The notes under the pieces: model-generated
The model's database searches: none
What the model was told of the DNA's origin: nothing
Seen by the model: the letters and a program-made list of their open reading frames with translations, nothing else
Shown: positions 50,311 through 62,690 of the stretch, in pieces
Numbering within the stretch: the stretch's first letter is position 1
Layout of the letters: each line of letters starts with the position of its first letter
Source: Amblyornis subalaris
Lineage: Eukaryota; Chordata; Aves; Passeriformes; Ptilonorhynchidae
Length of the DNA: 64,000 bases
Assembly: GCA_018881555.1 (NCBI GenBank)
Contig: JACAXG010000070.1
Location: 2,294,001-2,358,000, forward strand
Direction: 5' to 3'
Made by a program: the position numbers and the translations under genes

Positions 50311-50532
50311 TTTTCTTTGGGACTACTGGTTTCAACAGGACTATACAGCTACCACCCTGGTCAANGGGGTATCAGGTTGTACCATGACTCTGTTGGTTTG
50401 TGTAGGCCGGTGTTTCTGTATTCCTGCATTTATTTTAACCTTTTTATTAAAATTGTAATTTTGACCTAAAATCTCTCAAGGTATTTTTGTGTGGGGTTAA
50501 TTTCCCCTGCTGGTCACAGTCAAACCAGCACA

Positions 50533-53500
50533 GATGGTCTGCCACAGGAGGCTGAAAGTTTATGTAGGCTTAAGAAGAACCTGGACAAAATCATAGAGGA
50601 AAATAAAATCCACCGAGGACTCCAAGAAACCACCTCTGGCTCAGAAGGTCACTGAGTTGCAAATTGCTGGGTGACGGTTACAGGGGGATGTTTCACTACC
50701 GGCTTCTCTTACTCTCATAGTCTTCCCACAACGTATCTTGGTCACTGCTCAGTGCAGAATATTTATCGAGATGGACACTTGATCTGACACAGCATGGCTC
50801 TTCTCATGTCCATCACACCCTCTGTCAACCACTGAACTTGCACTACTGAACTTTCACTGCACATGGTGACTCCTGTCTCACCTCCTCAAACACNTATTTT
50901 AGGCATAAAAACTAGGCATTGTTTTGAACACACTATGGAGAGGATTCATGCCAACTTATTCCAAATACTCCTGTCAGATCTACATTGCTCAGCAGCTCTT
51001 CTTGGTTCGTTTCCCTTACGGAAATGGTAAGAGGTGAGGTCCTGTCCTGGACCCCAAGTCGGGCAGGGCTCTGGACCACAGGTCTAATGAAGAGACTTCA
51101 AGGGAGTACCTCCTCTTTACTGACTAGAAAGAGAGTTTGGGGAGCTATTTTTATCAAATTAAAGTTCGTATTAATGGACAGCCCCCTGTCTTATATTTAG
51201 AACTGTCTTAAATGCCTGAATCCTGCAGACTTTCATAAGCAGGGCTATCAACATGCCTAATCTCTTTGGGATTAGGCTCTGCAGTCACTCACATCCAAAT
51301 CTTATATGTACGTTTGAAATAAAAGAAGTTGGAATAATATTAAAAATAAAATTAAATACAGTACTATGCATAAATGGCAGGCACTTTTCTGCTTATTTCA
51401 TAAAAATGCAGTAGTCTCCTAAATTTAATTAAGCCAGTCCGAGGACATGATGAAAGGGTTCTTTAACATAAAAGACTTTGAAGTTTCTAGAAAAGAGTGA
51501 GGTACATATCTCTGAATAAGGGAATCCCATAAGATTTCTCTNTGCTGAAATTAAAGTGCAAGCTCTTACCTCAAGGATGCTATTTCCATCTTCTCCAGGG
51601 TATTATTAGCTTTCGCAGCACATGCCGCTGTGAGTTACACTGCATTTCCCACACAGGCCGAAAGGACAGAGAAAGAAAGAGGATCCAAATAATCCATAGG
51701 AATATGTTGATGTAAAGGCTGGGGTTATGTGCATCACGGTCTCTCTCTACCCATGCACTGGAAGACATTTTTACTGTGTGGTCTCACCTCCTACCTTAAA
51801 CACAAGCCAGCTATTCTTTCCTTCATTTCACAATTCACACTAGGTCAGCTCTAGCAGGGAGACAAATTCTGGTTTCTCACATGTCACATTTAGCCACTTT
51901 TCAAGTTCTGAGACTCCAGCGGCTGCTTTCCTTTAATCAAGAAGACACTCAGGAGTCTGGTTCTCCAGTACATTATTGATGCATTGCCAAATACTTGCGG
52001 CATCTATCACTTAATTCTCTGTCAGATCCTCTGCAGTAGCTGCCCTACATAAAATACATTAGTTGCTTCCCTAAGTAGTATTTATCTGATAAGGTAACTG
52101 AAGGTTTGTGGTTTAAATCTGCGTGATGACATGTGCTCATCTTCATTTGGCTTTCCTATTTTAAACCCTCCTGCTTACATAATGAAATAGCATCCTTCAC
52201 ACAATTTTTGCTCCTAACCCCATGCAAATCTATGAGTTTGGCTCTCTGGGAAAGAGAACTGAAGCTGGTGGCGGTTCAGGCCTTTGTCACATGTTTCAAC
52301 TGCTGGTATCACACCTTGACAAACCTGAAAGGTGAGAAGCAGATTCTTTCCCGCTACACAGGGCACATTTATGCTCCAAGTCTCCTGCAGTTGCTCCTGA
52401 CTTGCCTTATGTAAAACTTACCGATTTCTGGGGGATTATCCTAGCTCAAGAAATCTTCTTGAGACCTAGTCATTGTAATGGCATTGGAGTTCTTTCACCA
52501 GCTCCCTGGAAAAATCCAGTTATTACCATCAAGCAGCAACAGCGTGCACATATTGCAAGGTGGCAGAACTCTTGTGTCATGAATGTAATACAGAAACATT
52601 TGCCTCCAGCTCAGACACATTCTGTCAGAGCATCCTCGACGCATCTCTCCCGAGGAGTCAGATCTGACACTTGGGATGGCTGGCTGTCTACTCATCCACC
52701 CACTTCTTCTCAGGGTTTCTCTTTGCCTAGCAGGAGTGGGTACAGGGTTCACCGAGAACCCTGAAAGTAGGCTATTAAGTGACCTAGATTATTGCAGGGG
52801 GGTGCTATTTCTGTGCTTCCCGGCCTATGTGCTTATGTTAGTCCCTTTGTCTCCGGGGCAGTCTCTACCTAGCAGGAAATCTGGTAGGGGAGTGGAAGAT
52901 GTATTAGGGTGAGCAGTCTGTCTACAGAGAGGAGAGAAGATAATAGTGAACAAAAATAATGGACCCGAGGAATAACTGAAATACAAAAAATGCAGTTGAA
53001 ATCCAATCCTTTCTTATGTTTGTGGCTTAACATGTGTCAGTTGGCACATTAACAGTAGCATATGGGTTGCTCTGATGTGAGTTACTGCATACAGTATGTT
53101 ATGTTCAGGTCTAAAATGTGTAATTCTTTTGGATTAGTGTTGGCAGATTTCAGTGTGCAGCGTACAGTAAATGTTCATAAATTTAATATATTTATAAGCT
53201 TTTCTGTGGAGCTCATTGCTATCTGATCTGAGAACCTCCCAAGCAGCTCTGCAGAGGCAGCACTGGTAACTTGAGCCTCCTTTACCAAGATAGGGAAATC
53301 TGCTGAGGGCAGAGCCTAGACCACCTCCCGAGTCCTAGCCTAATGACCTAAATTACTTGGTCTTTCTCCTTGAGGTTCTTATAGGGAAACCCCCATATCA
53401 CTGAAGAAAACACAGATTTGCAGGTGAGCTGGCAGCAGGTAATGTAGATTTAATTCTTTCCAGCATGCCCTTTCTCTTTGCACTACAATTGAAGCAGAGC

Positions 53501-56072
53501 ACCTTCCAGGTCACTACCTTGCAGCTCACCTGGCCATTCCTACAAAACCCAGTCTGAACACAGAGGATGCTGTCCGAGTGTGTCAACTTTTACGGAGCTT
53601 ATCAAGAAATCATCACATTCCACATAACCTCGTCCAGCAAGACAGGAACTGTTGTTTCTCCAGAAGTGAGGCAGCCAGGCTAGATATTATTTCCTGGCTC
53701 TCACCCCTGTGAGGGTTGGNGGGTGGTAGGGTGAGGGTGCAGTCACCCACCCTGGCCAAGGCTGAGTAAGGACTCAAAGAAAGAAACAGCAATGTTCCAG
53801 CATCTAATGTTTTTAAAATAAAGGAACAGAGGAAAATTCTGTATTTCTTTAGAGCTGATTTCAGAGGAGTCTCTTTGTTCATTCCTTTCCCTGAAGTTAG
53901 TAGTAGCCCCATGTTCTCAGTGAAGTGAGAAAGCTCTGGTTGTGACCAGTTCCCATGGGTCTTTGTTCCGTCAGCAGAAGGCTTAAGGATCATCAGGAGA
54001 ACGAAATCCTTGGCGGAGAATATCTTGAAAGCACAACACTATTGCTCAGCCTTGCTAAATGTTTGTTCATTTGGTTGGGGCAAGGAGTATTTTCTAGAGA
54101 TGCGCACAATGTTTTTTCAGCCTCTTGCTAAAATCGGTCAATTTGACTTTTGCGCTTGGAAAAAGCATGTGACTCTGTGTCAAGCTGGCTGCCAGTAGGG
54201 ACTGACACACAAGAAACATTTGCATCATGGTATTTCTAGCATTTTATGATGACTATAGACAAAATAAGACCAACCGGTAGAAAAAAACATTTTTGTTAGC
54301 AAGAAAATGCAACCTAATAATGAAAAGCAACCACACAAATCTGCACAAAATACTAAAATCAAGCATTTTGTCCTGGCTCTGGGCCACAGTCCAGCCTCCC
54401 CAGTAAGAGCACCCTGGCTGGACATGAGCCCTCTGGTCATACAGGAAACCTGGAAGGGGTCCCCACCTGTCCTGGAGCCAGGTGCCTACGTCCAAAACAG
54501 TGCCAGAGACTGAGAAGAGTATGCAAAGAGAGAAAATGGTAAATCTCCAGAGGGGTGTCCCACCTGGGCTGCTGGGGATTGCTGTACCTGGGGGCTGCAA
54601 CTGGCACCACCTCCTGAGGGTGGCCCAGGTGAGGCTGTGGGTTGATCACCTGCCCATTTCCAGGGTCCCCAAGACTTAGAGCAGGCTAGCGTTCAGCAAT
54701 CCCTCTGCATCCTCAGCAGCACCTATGGAGCAAGGAAGCCCTGCAACAGCTGTGGTAAACATACAAGACAAAAAGGAGAAAAAAAACCCCAACAAACAAA
54801 TTAGTTTCTGAAAATGTGCTGTGTAACCAGTGTTACTGATTTAAATCCTGTACATCAGGTATGAAGATCCAGTGGATAAGGTTATGCAGCTTGATAGTCT
54901 GCTTGCTTTCCCCCAGCACTTTGATTCTTGGCAGAGTTTGTTTATATTTTTACAGTGATGAAATGCATCTTTTTTCTTCTGAAGCCCACCTGTACCTGTT
55001 CATCCTCAAAGCCTCACTGTGACTGTCTTAACAGCTTTAAAAACAGATTTCTCACTTTGAGTTCTTATCTTTGTCTCTAAAAAAAACCAAAAAAAANCCC
55101 AAAACAAAAAACCCACCAGCAATGAGTTTTCAACACTGAAACCTTGGGTTTTCTTGGGAATTTTTAAGAAGGAAAAAGGTCGCTTTTGTTGGTGTTAGTA
55201 GTTGGTAACTAAAACCTATTTATCCATATGAACTCAGACAAATATGCAGTCAATGATTGACATAAATAGTGTTGACAGGGCTAGTTTATAAATTCGTAGC
55301 CCACCACCTACATTTCAATCCCCTTTAAACTGGAACCAAGCTATAGTATCTCAAAAAAAGTGGGTGTGATTGAAGGGGAGAAGAATTATTGCCCCAAAAC
55401 CACCAAGTGAAAGAATAAGGTGTACCTGCAGAACACATACTGCATTGCATGGCAAAAGATGGCTCTGGTAAACAGGTAGTGAACTCCAGCTTTCCTTCTT
55501 CCTCAAAGGAATGGAGAGGGATGGCAAAGTGAAAGCGACTGAGAAGCCAGGGGAACCACCTCTGGGAGGCAGCTTGGCTTCCTGCCTGGACACAGAGACG
55601 AGGTCAAACCCCCTGTGTTGAGGAAGCTTTTGTTTGTTGTGGTTTTTGATTGCTTTACTTAGTTTTAATTGCAAAAGGCCTCCCCAGGCAAACATACCTT
55701 CCTGCCTGCTGATGTGGTTTGTTCTTGCTTGGTTATCTCCTCATCCAACACCTATTGTATCCTCAGGAGTGGGTGCAAGCCAGTGGGCATACAGCAAGCA
55801 GCTTTGGCACCTCCTTCAGAGCCAGGATGCACAAAGTTATTTGGAAAGAGGCAGCCTTTGCTTTCTGATAGTTATTCTTGCTCCTGCTCATTGCTGTGTG
55901 GACTTAAGTAATGCTGACCAGCTCCTGACAGACACCCNAAGCAGCAAGGGGTCTTTGTAGCGGAAGTGCAAGCACAAGGAGTTGGCACCTGTTCTTGTTT
56001 TCTGGTTTTGTCCCTATCTCCAACCGACTCTTCACTTGCCCTTCTCTGGTGACGTTCATTAAGCTCACTTCT
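50533..56072. other. Non-coding DNA, no gene recognised
   Basis: About 5.5 kb between the LTR and the next CR1. Frames such as 52402-52764 plus, 53613-53993 minus and 54253-54600 minus (115-126 codons) have no domain and overlap frames on the other strand. A short palindrome GTCAGATCTGAC lies near 52660. An A-rich run lies at about 55080-55120, and a G+C-richer patch at 54360-54680. Isolated Ns occur at 50894, 51542, 53720, about 55097, and 55938. Confidence 0.5.
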
Positions 56073-56223
56073 TCCATCCTCAGTGGAAGTCTTCAAGGCC
56101 AGTTTACATGGGGCTTTAAGGAACCTGGTCAAGTGGAAGTTGTCTCTGCCCATGGCAGAGTGACCGGAACTAGATGGTCTTTAAGGCCCCTTCCAACCCA
56201 AGCTATTCTATGATTCTGTGATG
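56073..56223 (+). mobile_element. CR1 LINE 3' end, different subfamily
   Basis: The last 150 bp of a CR1 on the plus strand. Landmarks: GTGGAAGTCTTCAAGGCC; CATGGGGCTTTAAGGAACCT; GGTCAAGTGGAAGTTGTC; CTGCCCATGGCAGAG; GGAACTAGATGGTCTTTAAG; CCCCTTCCAACCCA; and the tail GCTATTCTATGATTCTGTGA. The GGGGCTTT...AACCTGGTC and CTAGATGGTCTTTAAGG blocks place it in a different CR1 subfamily from the 19.1- and 48.5-kb copies. Confidence 0.94.
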
Positions 56224-58659
56224 ATCATTTCCCACTGGATGAGAAAGCAAAACCTACCTGTGAATGGATCGGGTTCATGAGACACAGGGCTGGCATGAGC
56301 AGCCATACAAACCACATTGGGGTGAATCTTGCCTGCCTGGTGGAGGTCTGGTGACTACAGCACTAGATGCCCTTGCACTTCACCACTTAGCTCTGGGGAG
56401 GAGCTGTGAAAGCAGCACCCAAAAGCCTCTGCACATCTACAAACCCACTTGTGAACTGGTGTTGTGTAAAAGAGTGATGTGCAATGCCAACAACCACAGT
56501 CTGCTCTCGTATTCGCCTGAGTGCAGTTTCACTCGTTTCTTGCAGTTGCATCACTTCCTCAGTGTTAGATATGAGTTCATATTGTGACATAGGAGCAAAA
56601 CATCCCCAGTGACACCAAGCCCAGAACAGACCAGATAAACTGCTGGTGGCTCTGCAGTAAGCTCCTGTAACTCTAGGAATGTAACTGAGGCTAAACAGCA
56701 AGGAGCTGATAAACCAGAGAAGAATCTACAACTGCTCACAGGCTCAGAAGGCCTAATTTTGCAGGAAGTACTAAAGAGAAAAGTAGAAAACTGCTATGTG
56801 TCAATTAAATTTAAGGCATAAACCTGCCATTGTTTGAAAAAATACATGGGTAAGAGAAAAAAGAAAAGGGATTCTTGATTCAGCAAGCCCCAGACTAATG
56901 ATATGACACAAACAGAAAGCAGTATGTTCACAGAAGTACTGGCAAAACTCTTGTTATTTTTACTTATGAAATCACCCAACAAAGACCCAGCAACTTAGAG
57001 TGGGCAAAACACTCAAAATGGAATAATCCTCCATCTGCACTAAGAGGGTTGGGAGGATGTAATACAGCTCTATTTTATTACTCAAACAGTAGAAAATCAA
57101 ATGAAGTTATTGCTAAATTAGTTGTTTGAACTATAATATTCCATTTCGACCACTTTTGACTTTTCAGAAATTTCTGCTCTGGATTGAAACTTGTTGTGAC
57201 GATTGTTAAACCCAAATAACTTGTTTGTCTAAAACTTGAGCAAACCCTCCTTTTTGTCAGTCAAGAGAACTGGAGGAAAATAGGCACTTTTGCTGGTAGA
57301 CATATAACTGCACCCACACCAAAAGTGGTTGAAGTGACAAGCAAAAAGGTCTTCTGATGTGCAAACTTTACACCATTTTTGATGGGGTGTGTGTCTGTAG
57401 ACAGAAGAAAGTGCTGAGTGCCTCTTTAAACATCCCAAATGTTGCATCAGGTACACTTGCAAGACGTTAATGCATAGCCTAGAGATTTGTGTGGATATAT
57501 TGAGGGGAAAAAGAAGGTAACCATTTTTATGTGATGATTTCCCATATATAGGGGAGTGGGTAGCACTGACACAGAAGACTGGAGTATCAGCAGAGCTCGT
57601 GAAGCACATGTGTGTTCATGGGCAAATTCACAGGGCAGAATAAGCATTTGTGGATGAGGATGCAAAACACACAGCTATTGCTTTTGGTATCGTGGTTTCA
57701 GGATTTTATCCTCCAAGTAAGAACTTAGGCACAGTTGCATTTTTTCCCCTTTCCCTTAAAAGAAGGGAAGAAACTTGGGTCAATTTGTGATGAGGTAAGG
57801 GAACAGATTAAGTCTGCAGTGGGTTTTCTCTCCCCTCCTTTTCTCCTGAGTAGCATAAAAAGGAGCCTCCATATTCCTCTCCCACATGCTGTCCTGAATT
57901 TCTCTCCTTTCCTCAACACTTAACTTTTTCTTGGAATGCCTTTACGTGCCAGATGACAGCAAGTTACTGTGCTAATTGCTTTATTCTTCAATAAGGACAT
58001 TTACTATACCAAACTCCTACAATACTTATGTGTAAATTAGAATTNGGCCTTGGAACAGCCCTCTTTCAAGAATTAAAAAGCTTTCTTGAATGGATAGCTT
58101 TATAGATTTAAAAGGCTTCGTCTTGGATAATTTTTTTTTCCTTTTTCTTTCTTTTTTCAGCATTTAGGGTGCCTGGTTTTGCCCTTATGTACCCTTATCA
58201 GCCAACAGAAGACTAATGAGTCTCACAAAATTGCTCTTCTTTATGAATAAATCTGAATTCAGATCTATTCCATAGATATGGAATTATGGAGCCTGCGTAC
58301 AAATTCCCTTCTTTAAATCACAGCGGTCTTCAAATACATAAGCTGAAGTTTTAGACAAATATTTATCAACCTGTCAGCTATTCTGAACAGGGTTGCAGCT
58401 GCATGGGAGCACAGAGAGCCATTGGGAATAAAAGAGGAACTTACCACTTAGTTCTTTTTGCCCAGAGAAGAAATGATAATTTTAGTTATACTTTGCTCGC
58501 TTGCAACAATAAAAACAAAACGAAGCCACAGAAGAAAACTGTCATGTTACACCCCTTCCATCTGGCCTGTGCTACACACCCACATATCCCGTCATTCTAC
58601 AAATTAATCTTTCACACATTTTTAACAAAAAAAAGTGTTAATGTTATAGAAGAGAAAAT
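56224..58659. other. Non-coding DNA with a consensus-like acceptor
   Basis: No gene is recognised. At 58131-58160 a 27-base pyrimidine tract ends in CAG, matching a strong 3' splice acceptor on the plus strand, but no donor or open frame follows convincingly. ATTCCATA and TATGGAAT form an 8-bp inverted repeat with a 2-bp spacer (58267-58284). The plus and minus frames at 57725-57923 overlap. An isolated N occurs at 58045. Confidence 0.5.
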
Positions 58660-58985
58660 AAGGTAAACAGAGAGCTGTGTAAAAATACATTAACATTAAA
58701 ATATGGTGGCAGTTATGGATTTTCTTAATTGAATAGGAGAGTAAATATTCACATCAAATCAATGCCAATGGCATGCAAATTAAAGCTACATTAGGGCAGC
58801 CTTGATATAGGCATTACCATTTTTGACACTTCTGTGATTTAAAATAATGTGCAGACTTTATTCGTTAATTTTTTCCTCCCTTTTTTATGTTATTTTTGAG
58901 TGGGTAATTTGCCATTACAGAGCGAAATCCTTCTCCTGTGCCCTCTTATGTTACACTATCTTATTTTCTTCTCCTGCCTGGATGG
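58660..58985. promoter_or_regulatory. Candidate conserved non-coding element
   Basis: A repeat-free AT-rich stretch containing the POU octamer ATGCAAAT (58773-58780) followed by TAAAGC. It also has ATTCGTTAATTTTTTCC, TAATTTGCCATTACAG and other homeodomain-type words. It lacks any long open frame. This combination is typical of developmental enhancers in texture; conservation is not visible from one sequence. Confidence 0.28.
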
Positions 58986-60799
58986 CCTTGTGAACACTGG
59001 CTCAATTTAATTTAGGGTTAATATTGAAACCGCCCCATGGCAGGACAGACCTCTCTGAGCTGCTGCCCTCAGGCCAGATCTGGCCCCCCAACACAAACAA
59101 ATAACCTGTTGAAAGAATCTGAGGAAAGGTGCCTTTGATTCACCGTGCCAGGTCCTACAGGCATCCCCTTTTCCTAGCTCTGTACNTACATCTCCCCTGA
59201 GATCTTTCTTCCACATTCCGCTCAAAAATTGCTTTTAAAAAAAAGGACCACAGAAGGGAGGCCCCTAGCACCTCAAAAAGAAGAAACCTCTCAGGGGCTC
59301 TTAGAACCTATATGGCTCCAGAGGTGGAAGTAGGAGGTATGAAAGTTGCTGCCTGGGACAAAAATAAACTCCAGTGTGCAGGGAAGTGGGACCACTGGAT
59401 CTATATGGGACAGAGACGAAAGAGTACACAGACAATATGATGCAAGCATTTGGTGAATAGAAGATGTACTGTGGTGTGGACTACGCAGATATTTCCTCCT
59501 GGATGACCAGAGGGAAGTTCAACGCCTGCCCCGTGAGGCAGCAGCGGTGTCAGACATGTGCAGCCTGCACTCCTTTAGCATTTCGCTTTATTTGGAAGCT
59601 TCTCTCTTCCCTGGCACTTTTTCAGTCCTCGTCAATCACTAATGTTTCTGCATGCTGTCTCCAGATTTTATAAAGATGGGTCCCCAATCACACCACCGTG
59701 CCCCCAGAAGAAGTTACACACACAGGCCAGCTCACACAGTGAGAGCCAGCACAAAGTGCTCTCCTTCTCCTCACAGGGCAGGAGAGGGGTCTGATGGACC
59801 GCAGGAAGAGAGTGCAGGAAGAAAACAAAGAGCAATGCTATATCCCCAGTTTGACTGTCCACCCTCAATCCATACAGACTCAGGAGGGGACTAGCTTCTT
59901 CTATAGCATACATGTACAGCAAAAAGCTCTAAATCTTAACAAAGACTCCATGGAAAGAAAAATTTGAATGCTTCTAAACATGAATCCCCAATAAAAGGAG
60001 TCTGTACTGGAACTAGTGTGACTGAATCGTATACAAAGCTAAGAGCCCTCGTTCATGTTTTCTTTCTACTATTCAGTACATCCCAGGAAAACCAGGTACA
60101 TGTCATTTGTAGGGTCATGCTACCAGCGTTACCTGAATGTCTCAGATGTTGCTCGTCAGAGTCCACACAAAAATGGTTGCAGTAAGGACAAAACTGCCAC
60201 AGCTTAGGAGGTTTTAGCACAAAAGAGAGTCTGTGAACCTTTGCTTCAGAGGGCATCGTGCTAAATTGACCAGCAAGATTAGGACAGAGTAGTCTGTGAG
60301 GTGCCTTTTCTGCTTTGTTCTGGTGAGCCCTATGTCATTCACCAGTGCTGATGTGACTGGAGAGAAGGGGCACAGGTGCTGCAAGGGCATATGATTTCAG
60401 TTTCAGTGGGCATCTTGTACCAAAGCAGAGAGCTCTGGAGGTTATCTCAAAGCTGCTCACAGGCCTTGAAGACCACATTTATACACATAAAGCAATTTCC
60501 TCCACTTTACTGCCTAATTTCTTGTAACCTTGCCTTTACCTCTGACTCCCATTTTCCTTTTCTTTGTTCTCAACTCTCTTTCCACTTCCCTTCTTTATCT
60601 TTTTCTCCCTATTTTGCATTTTTTATTCCCCATGCATTCCAGGTGGCTATGGGGGGAGCATGTTGTTTGGGGGTTTTCTTTCTTTGTTACAGGGGATTAA
60701 GAGGACTTCAGAGTTAGGAGACCAGGTTGCTGAGTTCTTATAGCAGTCTGATTCCTATTTACTGCCTGAAAAAAAATCCACCTCATNGTCCCATTTCTG
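58986..60799. other. Non-coding DNA, no gene recognised
   Basis: Open frames (59464-59673, 59652-59894, 59668-59922, 60376-60717) are short, overlap on both strands and lack domains. A pyrimidine-rich stretch occupies about 60535-60640. Isolated Ns occur at 59186 and about 60787. Confidence 0.5.
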
Positions 60800-61400
60800 C
60801 TTTTTAATCTAAAGAGCTGAGGGGATAAATGCCAATTTCAAAGACAGTTGGCTGTAATAGTTAATGTTTGTGNAACACTTCACATGTCTAACCATTGTAT
60901 CCAATCTTCACCACCAGAAAGATGCAGAGCTGCTGCCACTGCCTCCCAGACTGTCTGTGAGCGTGATGATTAATGAGCTCACAGCCCTATTTTGCTGTTG
61001 AAGTTAATGCTGCTTCCTGAGGGCAACATGCCTGATGAGAGAATTTGCAGCAGTCCATACGCTATATTGATTCAAAATGCCACTGTATGTTTTAATTAGC
61101 TTTTAACCATTAAAAAGTGAGGTTGGAAATTAAAATGGCACATATGCTTATGCAGCACATGTCTGTACCCAAAAGGTGAGCATTAGGTCGAGTTATCGAC
61201 CTGTGTGCTGAACCACCACTGGCAGTTAAACCCCCTTTTTGTAGCAATTAATACATTTCCATGGCTTTTCTTTTTGTCAGCTTTATGCCAAATATCCACT
61301 TACATCTATTTTCAAGCCTTGAGGAATGCATTTTTCACCCACCCACACTATCTTTTGAGAGTTATAACACGCTCGGAAAGTTTAATTTTGCGGAGCTGAG
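60800..61400. promoter_or_regulatory. Candidate conserved non-coding element
   Basis: Even-complexity sequence with TAATGATTAATGAGC-type and TTTTAATTAGC (TAATTA at 61093-61098) words and a perfect inverted repeat at 61185-61202. It has no supported open frame. One part (about 60860-60910, GTTTGTG...ACACTTCACATG) faintly recalls the 3' part of old LINE2/MIR elements, so some of it may be an exapted repeat. This is inference from texture only. Confidence 0.25.
61185..61202. repeat. 7-bp inverted repeat containing AGGTCGA
   Basis: AGGTCGA and TCGACCT pair perfectly across GTTA. The arms contain CpG dinucleotides in otherwise CpG-poor sequence. AGGTC-type half-sites in inverted orientation resemble nuclear-receptor sites, but these usually read AGGTCA with other spacings. 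Confidence 0.75.
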
Positions 61401-62068
61401 GTTTAAGAGCTAACGTGAGGGAGTGGGCTCTGCTCAGGCCAGTGAGAAAGTGGTGTGTTGGGATGAAAGGCTGCACTGCAACCCCTCCTTTGCACCACCA
61501 AAGAGTTTCTACTAAGTCATTGATAAGGTGCTCATTATTTCCTAGCTTGTACTGCACTTATCCTTCATCCTCTTGATGGTAAAGGGCTGGTTGAAGTAAT
61601 ATCCTGATCAGAAGGAGTCGTTTTTGAGAACTCATGGAGGACAAATGGAGTATTTTTTTCCTTCAAAGACAATAAAAAGAGAATTATGGGCCAATTACCT
61701 AACTTAATAATTAAACATACTAAAACCACCCAGAAGACAACAAGGAGATGAGCGTCGGTCCACACTGATTAATCATGAATGAAGCATGTTAAACAAATCC
61801 AGTTCCTTTCTGAAACAGGTTAAGTGGTCTTGAAAGAAGGGGAGGTAATCAACACCACGTCTTGCCTTCAGCCAGGCTGTTTGCCTCACCCTACTTGATG
61901 CACTTGCAACTGAACCAGGGAACATGCTCAAGCCAAAACTAATCAGTGGTGGCAAGAGTGGCTGAAAAGCCACGCACAAGGGATCCTTACCAAAAATTCA
62001 CTGCCAGACTGAAGGGTTATATTGAGTCCAGTTCTCTAGATAGCTGACCTAGATTTGATACAACTCAT
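61401..62068. other. Non-coding DNA, no gene recognised
   Basis: Short minus-strand frames (61348-61557, 61565-61765, 61773-61979) have no domain. Nothing else stands out. Confidence 0.5.
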
Positions 62069-62072
62069 TTTT

Positions 62073-62690
62073 TTCATTAATGATACAGATAAACAGATTA
62101 AAAATACAACTCTTAAATTTGCAGATGAGCCATCTTGGAACAAGCTGCAAGCACACTGGAGGAAGGAACCATTCAAAATGGTCCCAGCATACTGGAAATT
62201 GGACCAGAAGAGCTTGGTGCACAGTAATTAGGATGAAAGAAAGATTTTCTGCTTCAGAAGGAATAATAAATTATGTAAATGCAGGATCCATGGACATGGC
62301 CAGGAAGGATGTGGACCAACTAGAAGATGAAAAAAATGAAATTCAACATGAGAAACATGACCTACAAGGAATAAGCAGGGCTATTTAACCTAAAGAAGAC
62401 AAGATTGGACAAGGTATGACGGCTGGCCTCCAGTACATGAGCTGTTAATGTACAAAGGAAATAAACTCTTCTGCAGGATCCCTCTGGTAGGACAGAAGGA
62501 AGAAGATTTTTACAACAATACTTGTAAGAAGACACCAGGAAAAATAATATCTCTGGAAAGGCTAATGGAGCAGTGGGAACAATTGCCTGGGTGGACAGTG
62601 GGATCTCCTTCACCGGAGATTTCCAAGAACAGGATGGACCAGCATTAGTCAGAAACAGTCCAGATGCAGATGATCCTGACAGCAATCCAG
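62073..62690 (+). mobile_element. Ancient CR1/L3-type LINE: RT C-terminus and 3' UTR remnant
   Basis: Reading the plus strand from 62073 gives FINDTDKQIKNTTLKFADE. This matches the conserved ORF2 (reverse transcriptase) segment of CR1/L3-type LINEs, FIND-DKGIESTLIKFADD. The following sequence holds degraded counterparts of the next blocks. At 62298-62312 there is a GGCCAGGAAGGAT motif. At about 62395 a CCTAAAGAAGACAAGATTGG block begins the usual 3' segment, followed by GGAAATAAACTCTTC, TGGTAGGACAGAAGG, GTGGGAACAATTGCCTGGG and GATTTCCAAGAACAGGATGG. Many frame breaks make it non-functional. It is far older than the avian CR1 ends elsewhere in the window. Open frames crossing it (62080-62388, 62448-62648) are out of frame and meaningless. 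Confidence 0.75.

Larger units (their letters stand above)
49559..50532 (+). mobile_element. Solo LTR of an avian endogenous retrovirus
   Basis: An element of about 974 bp with TG...CA ends. Its termini are imperfect inverted repeats (TGTCCTGGGTTAAC at the start; the end reads in reverse as TGTGCTGGTTTGAC). It is flanked by GATGA and GATGG, a probable 5-bp target duplication with one change. Inside, ACATAAAAG near 50000 could be a TATA box. ATTAAA at 50446-50451 could be the polyadenylation signal, in a TTTTTATTAAAATTGTAATT context like that of avian ERVL-type LTRs. This fixes the plus orientation. No internal retroviral genes, primer-binding site or second LTR are present nearby, so it is a solo LTR. 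The open frames across it (49867-50469 and others) are translations of its tandem repeats. The subfamily is not named here. Confidence 0.72.

Noticed and set aside
49867..50469. 200-codon frame and its neighbours with His-Ser-Thr-Pro-Leu repeats
   Set aside because: Translation of the LTR tandem arrays, open on several frames and both strands, crossing Ns.
58131..58160. Strong polypyrimidine tract plus CAG acceptor
   Set aside because: No matching donor or open frame downstream; such tracts are frequent in this AT-rich sequence.
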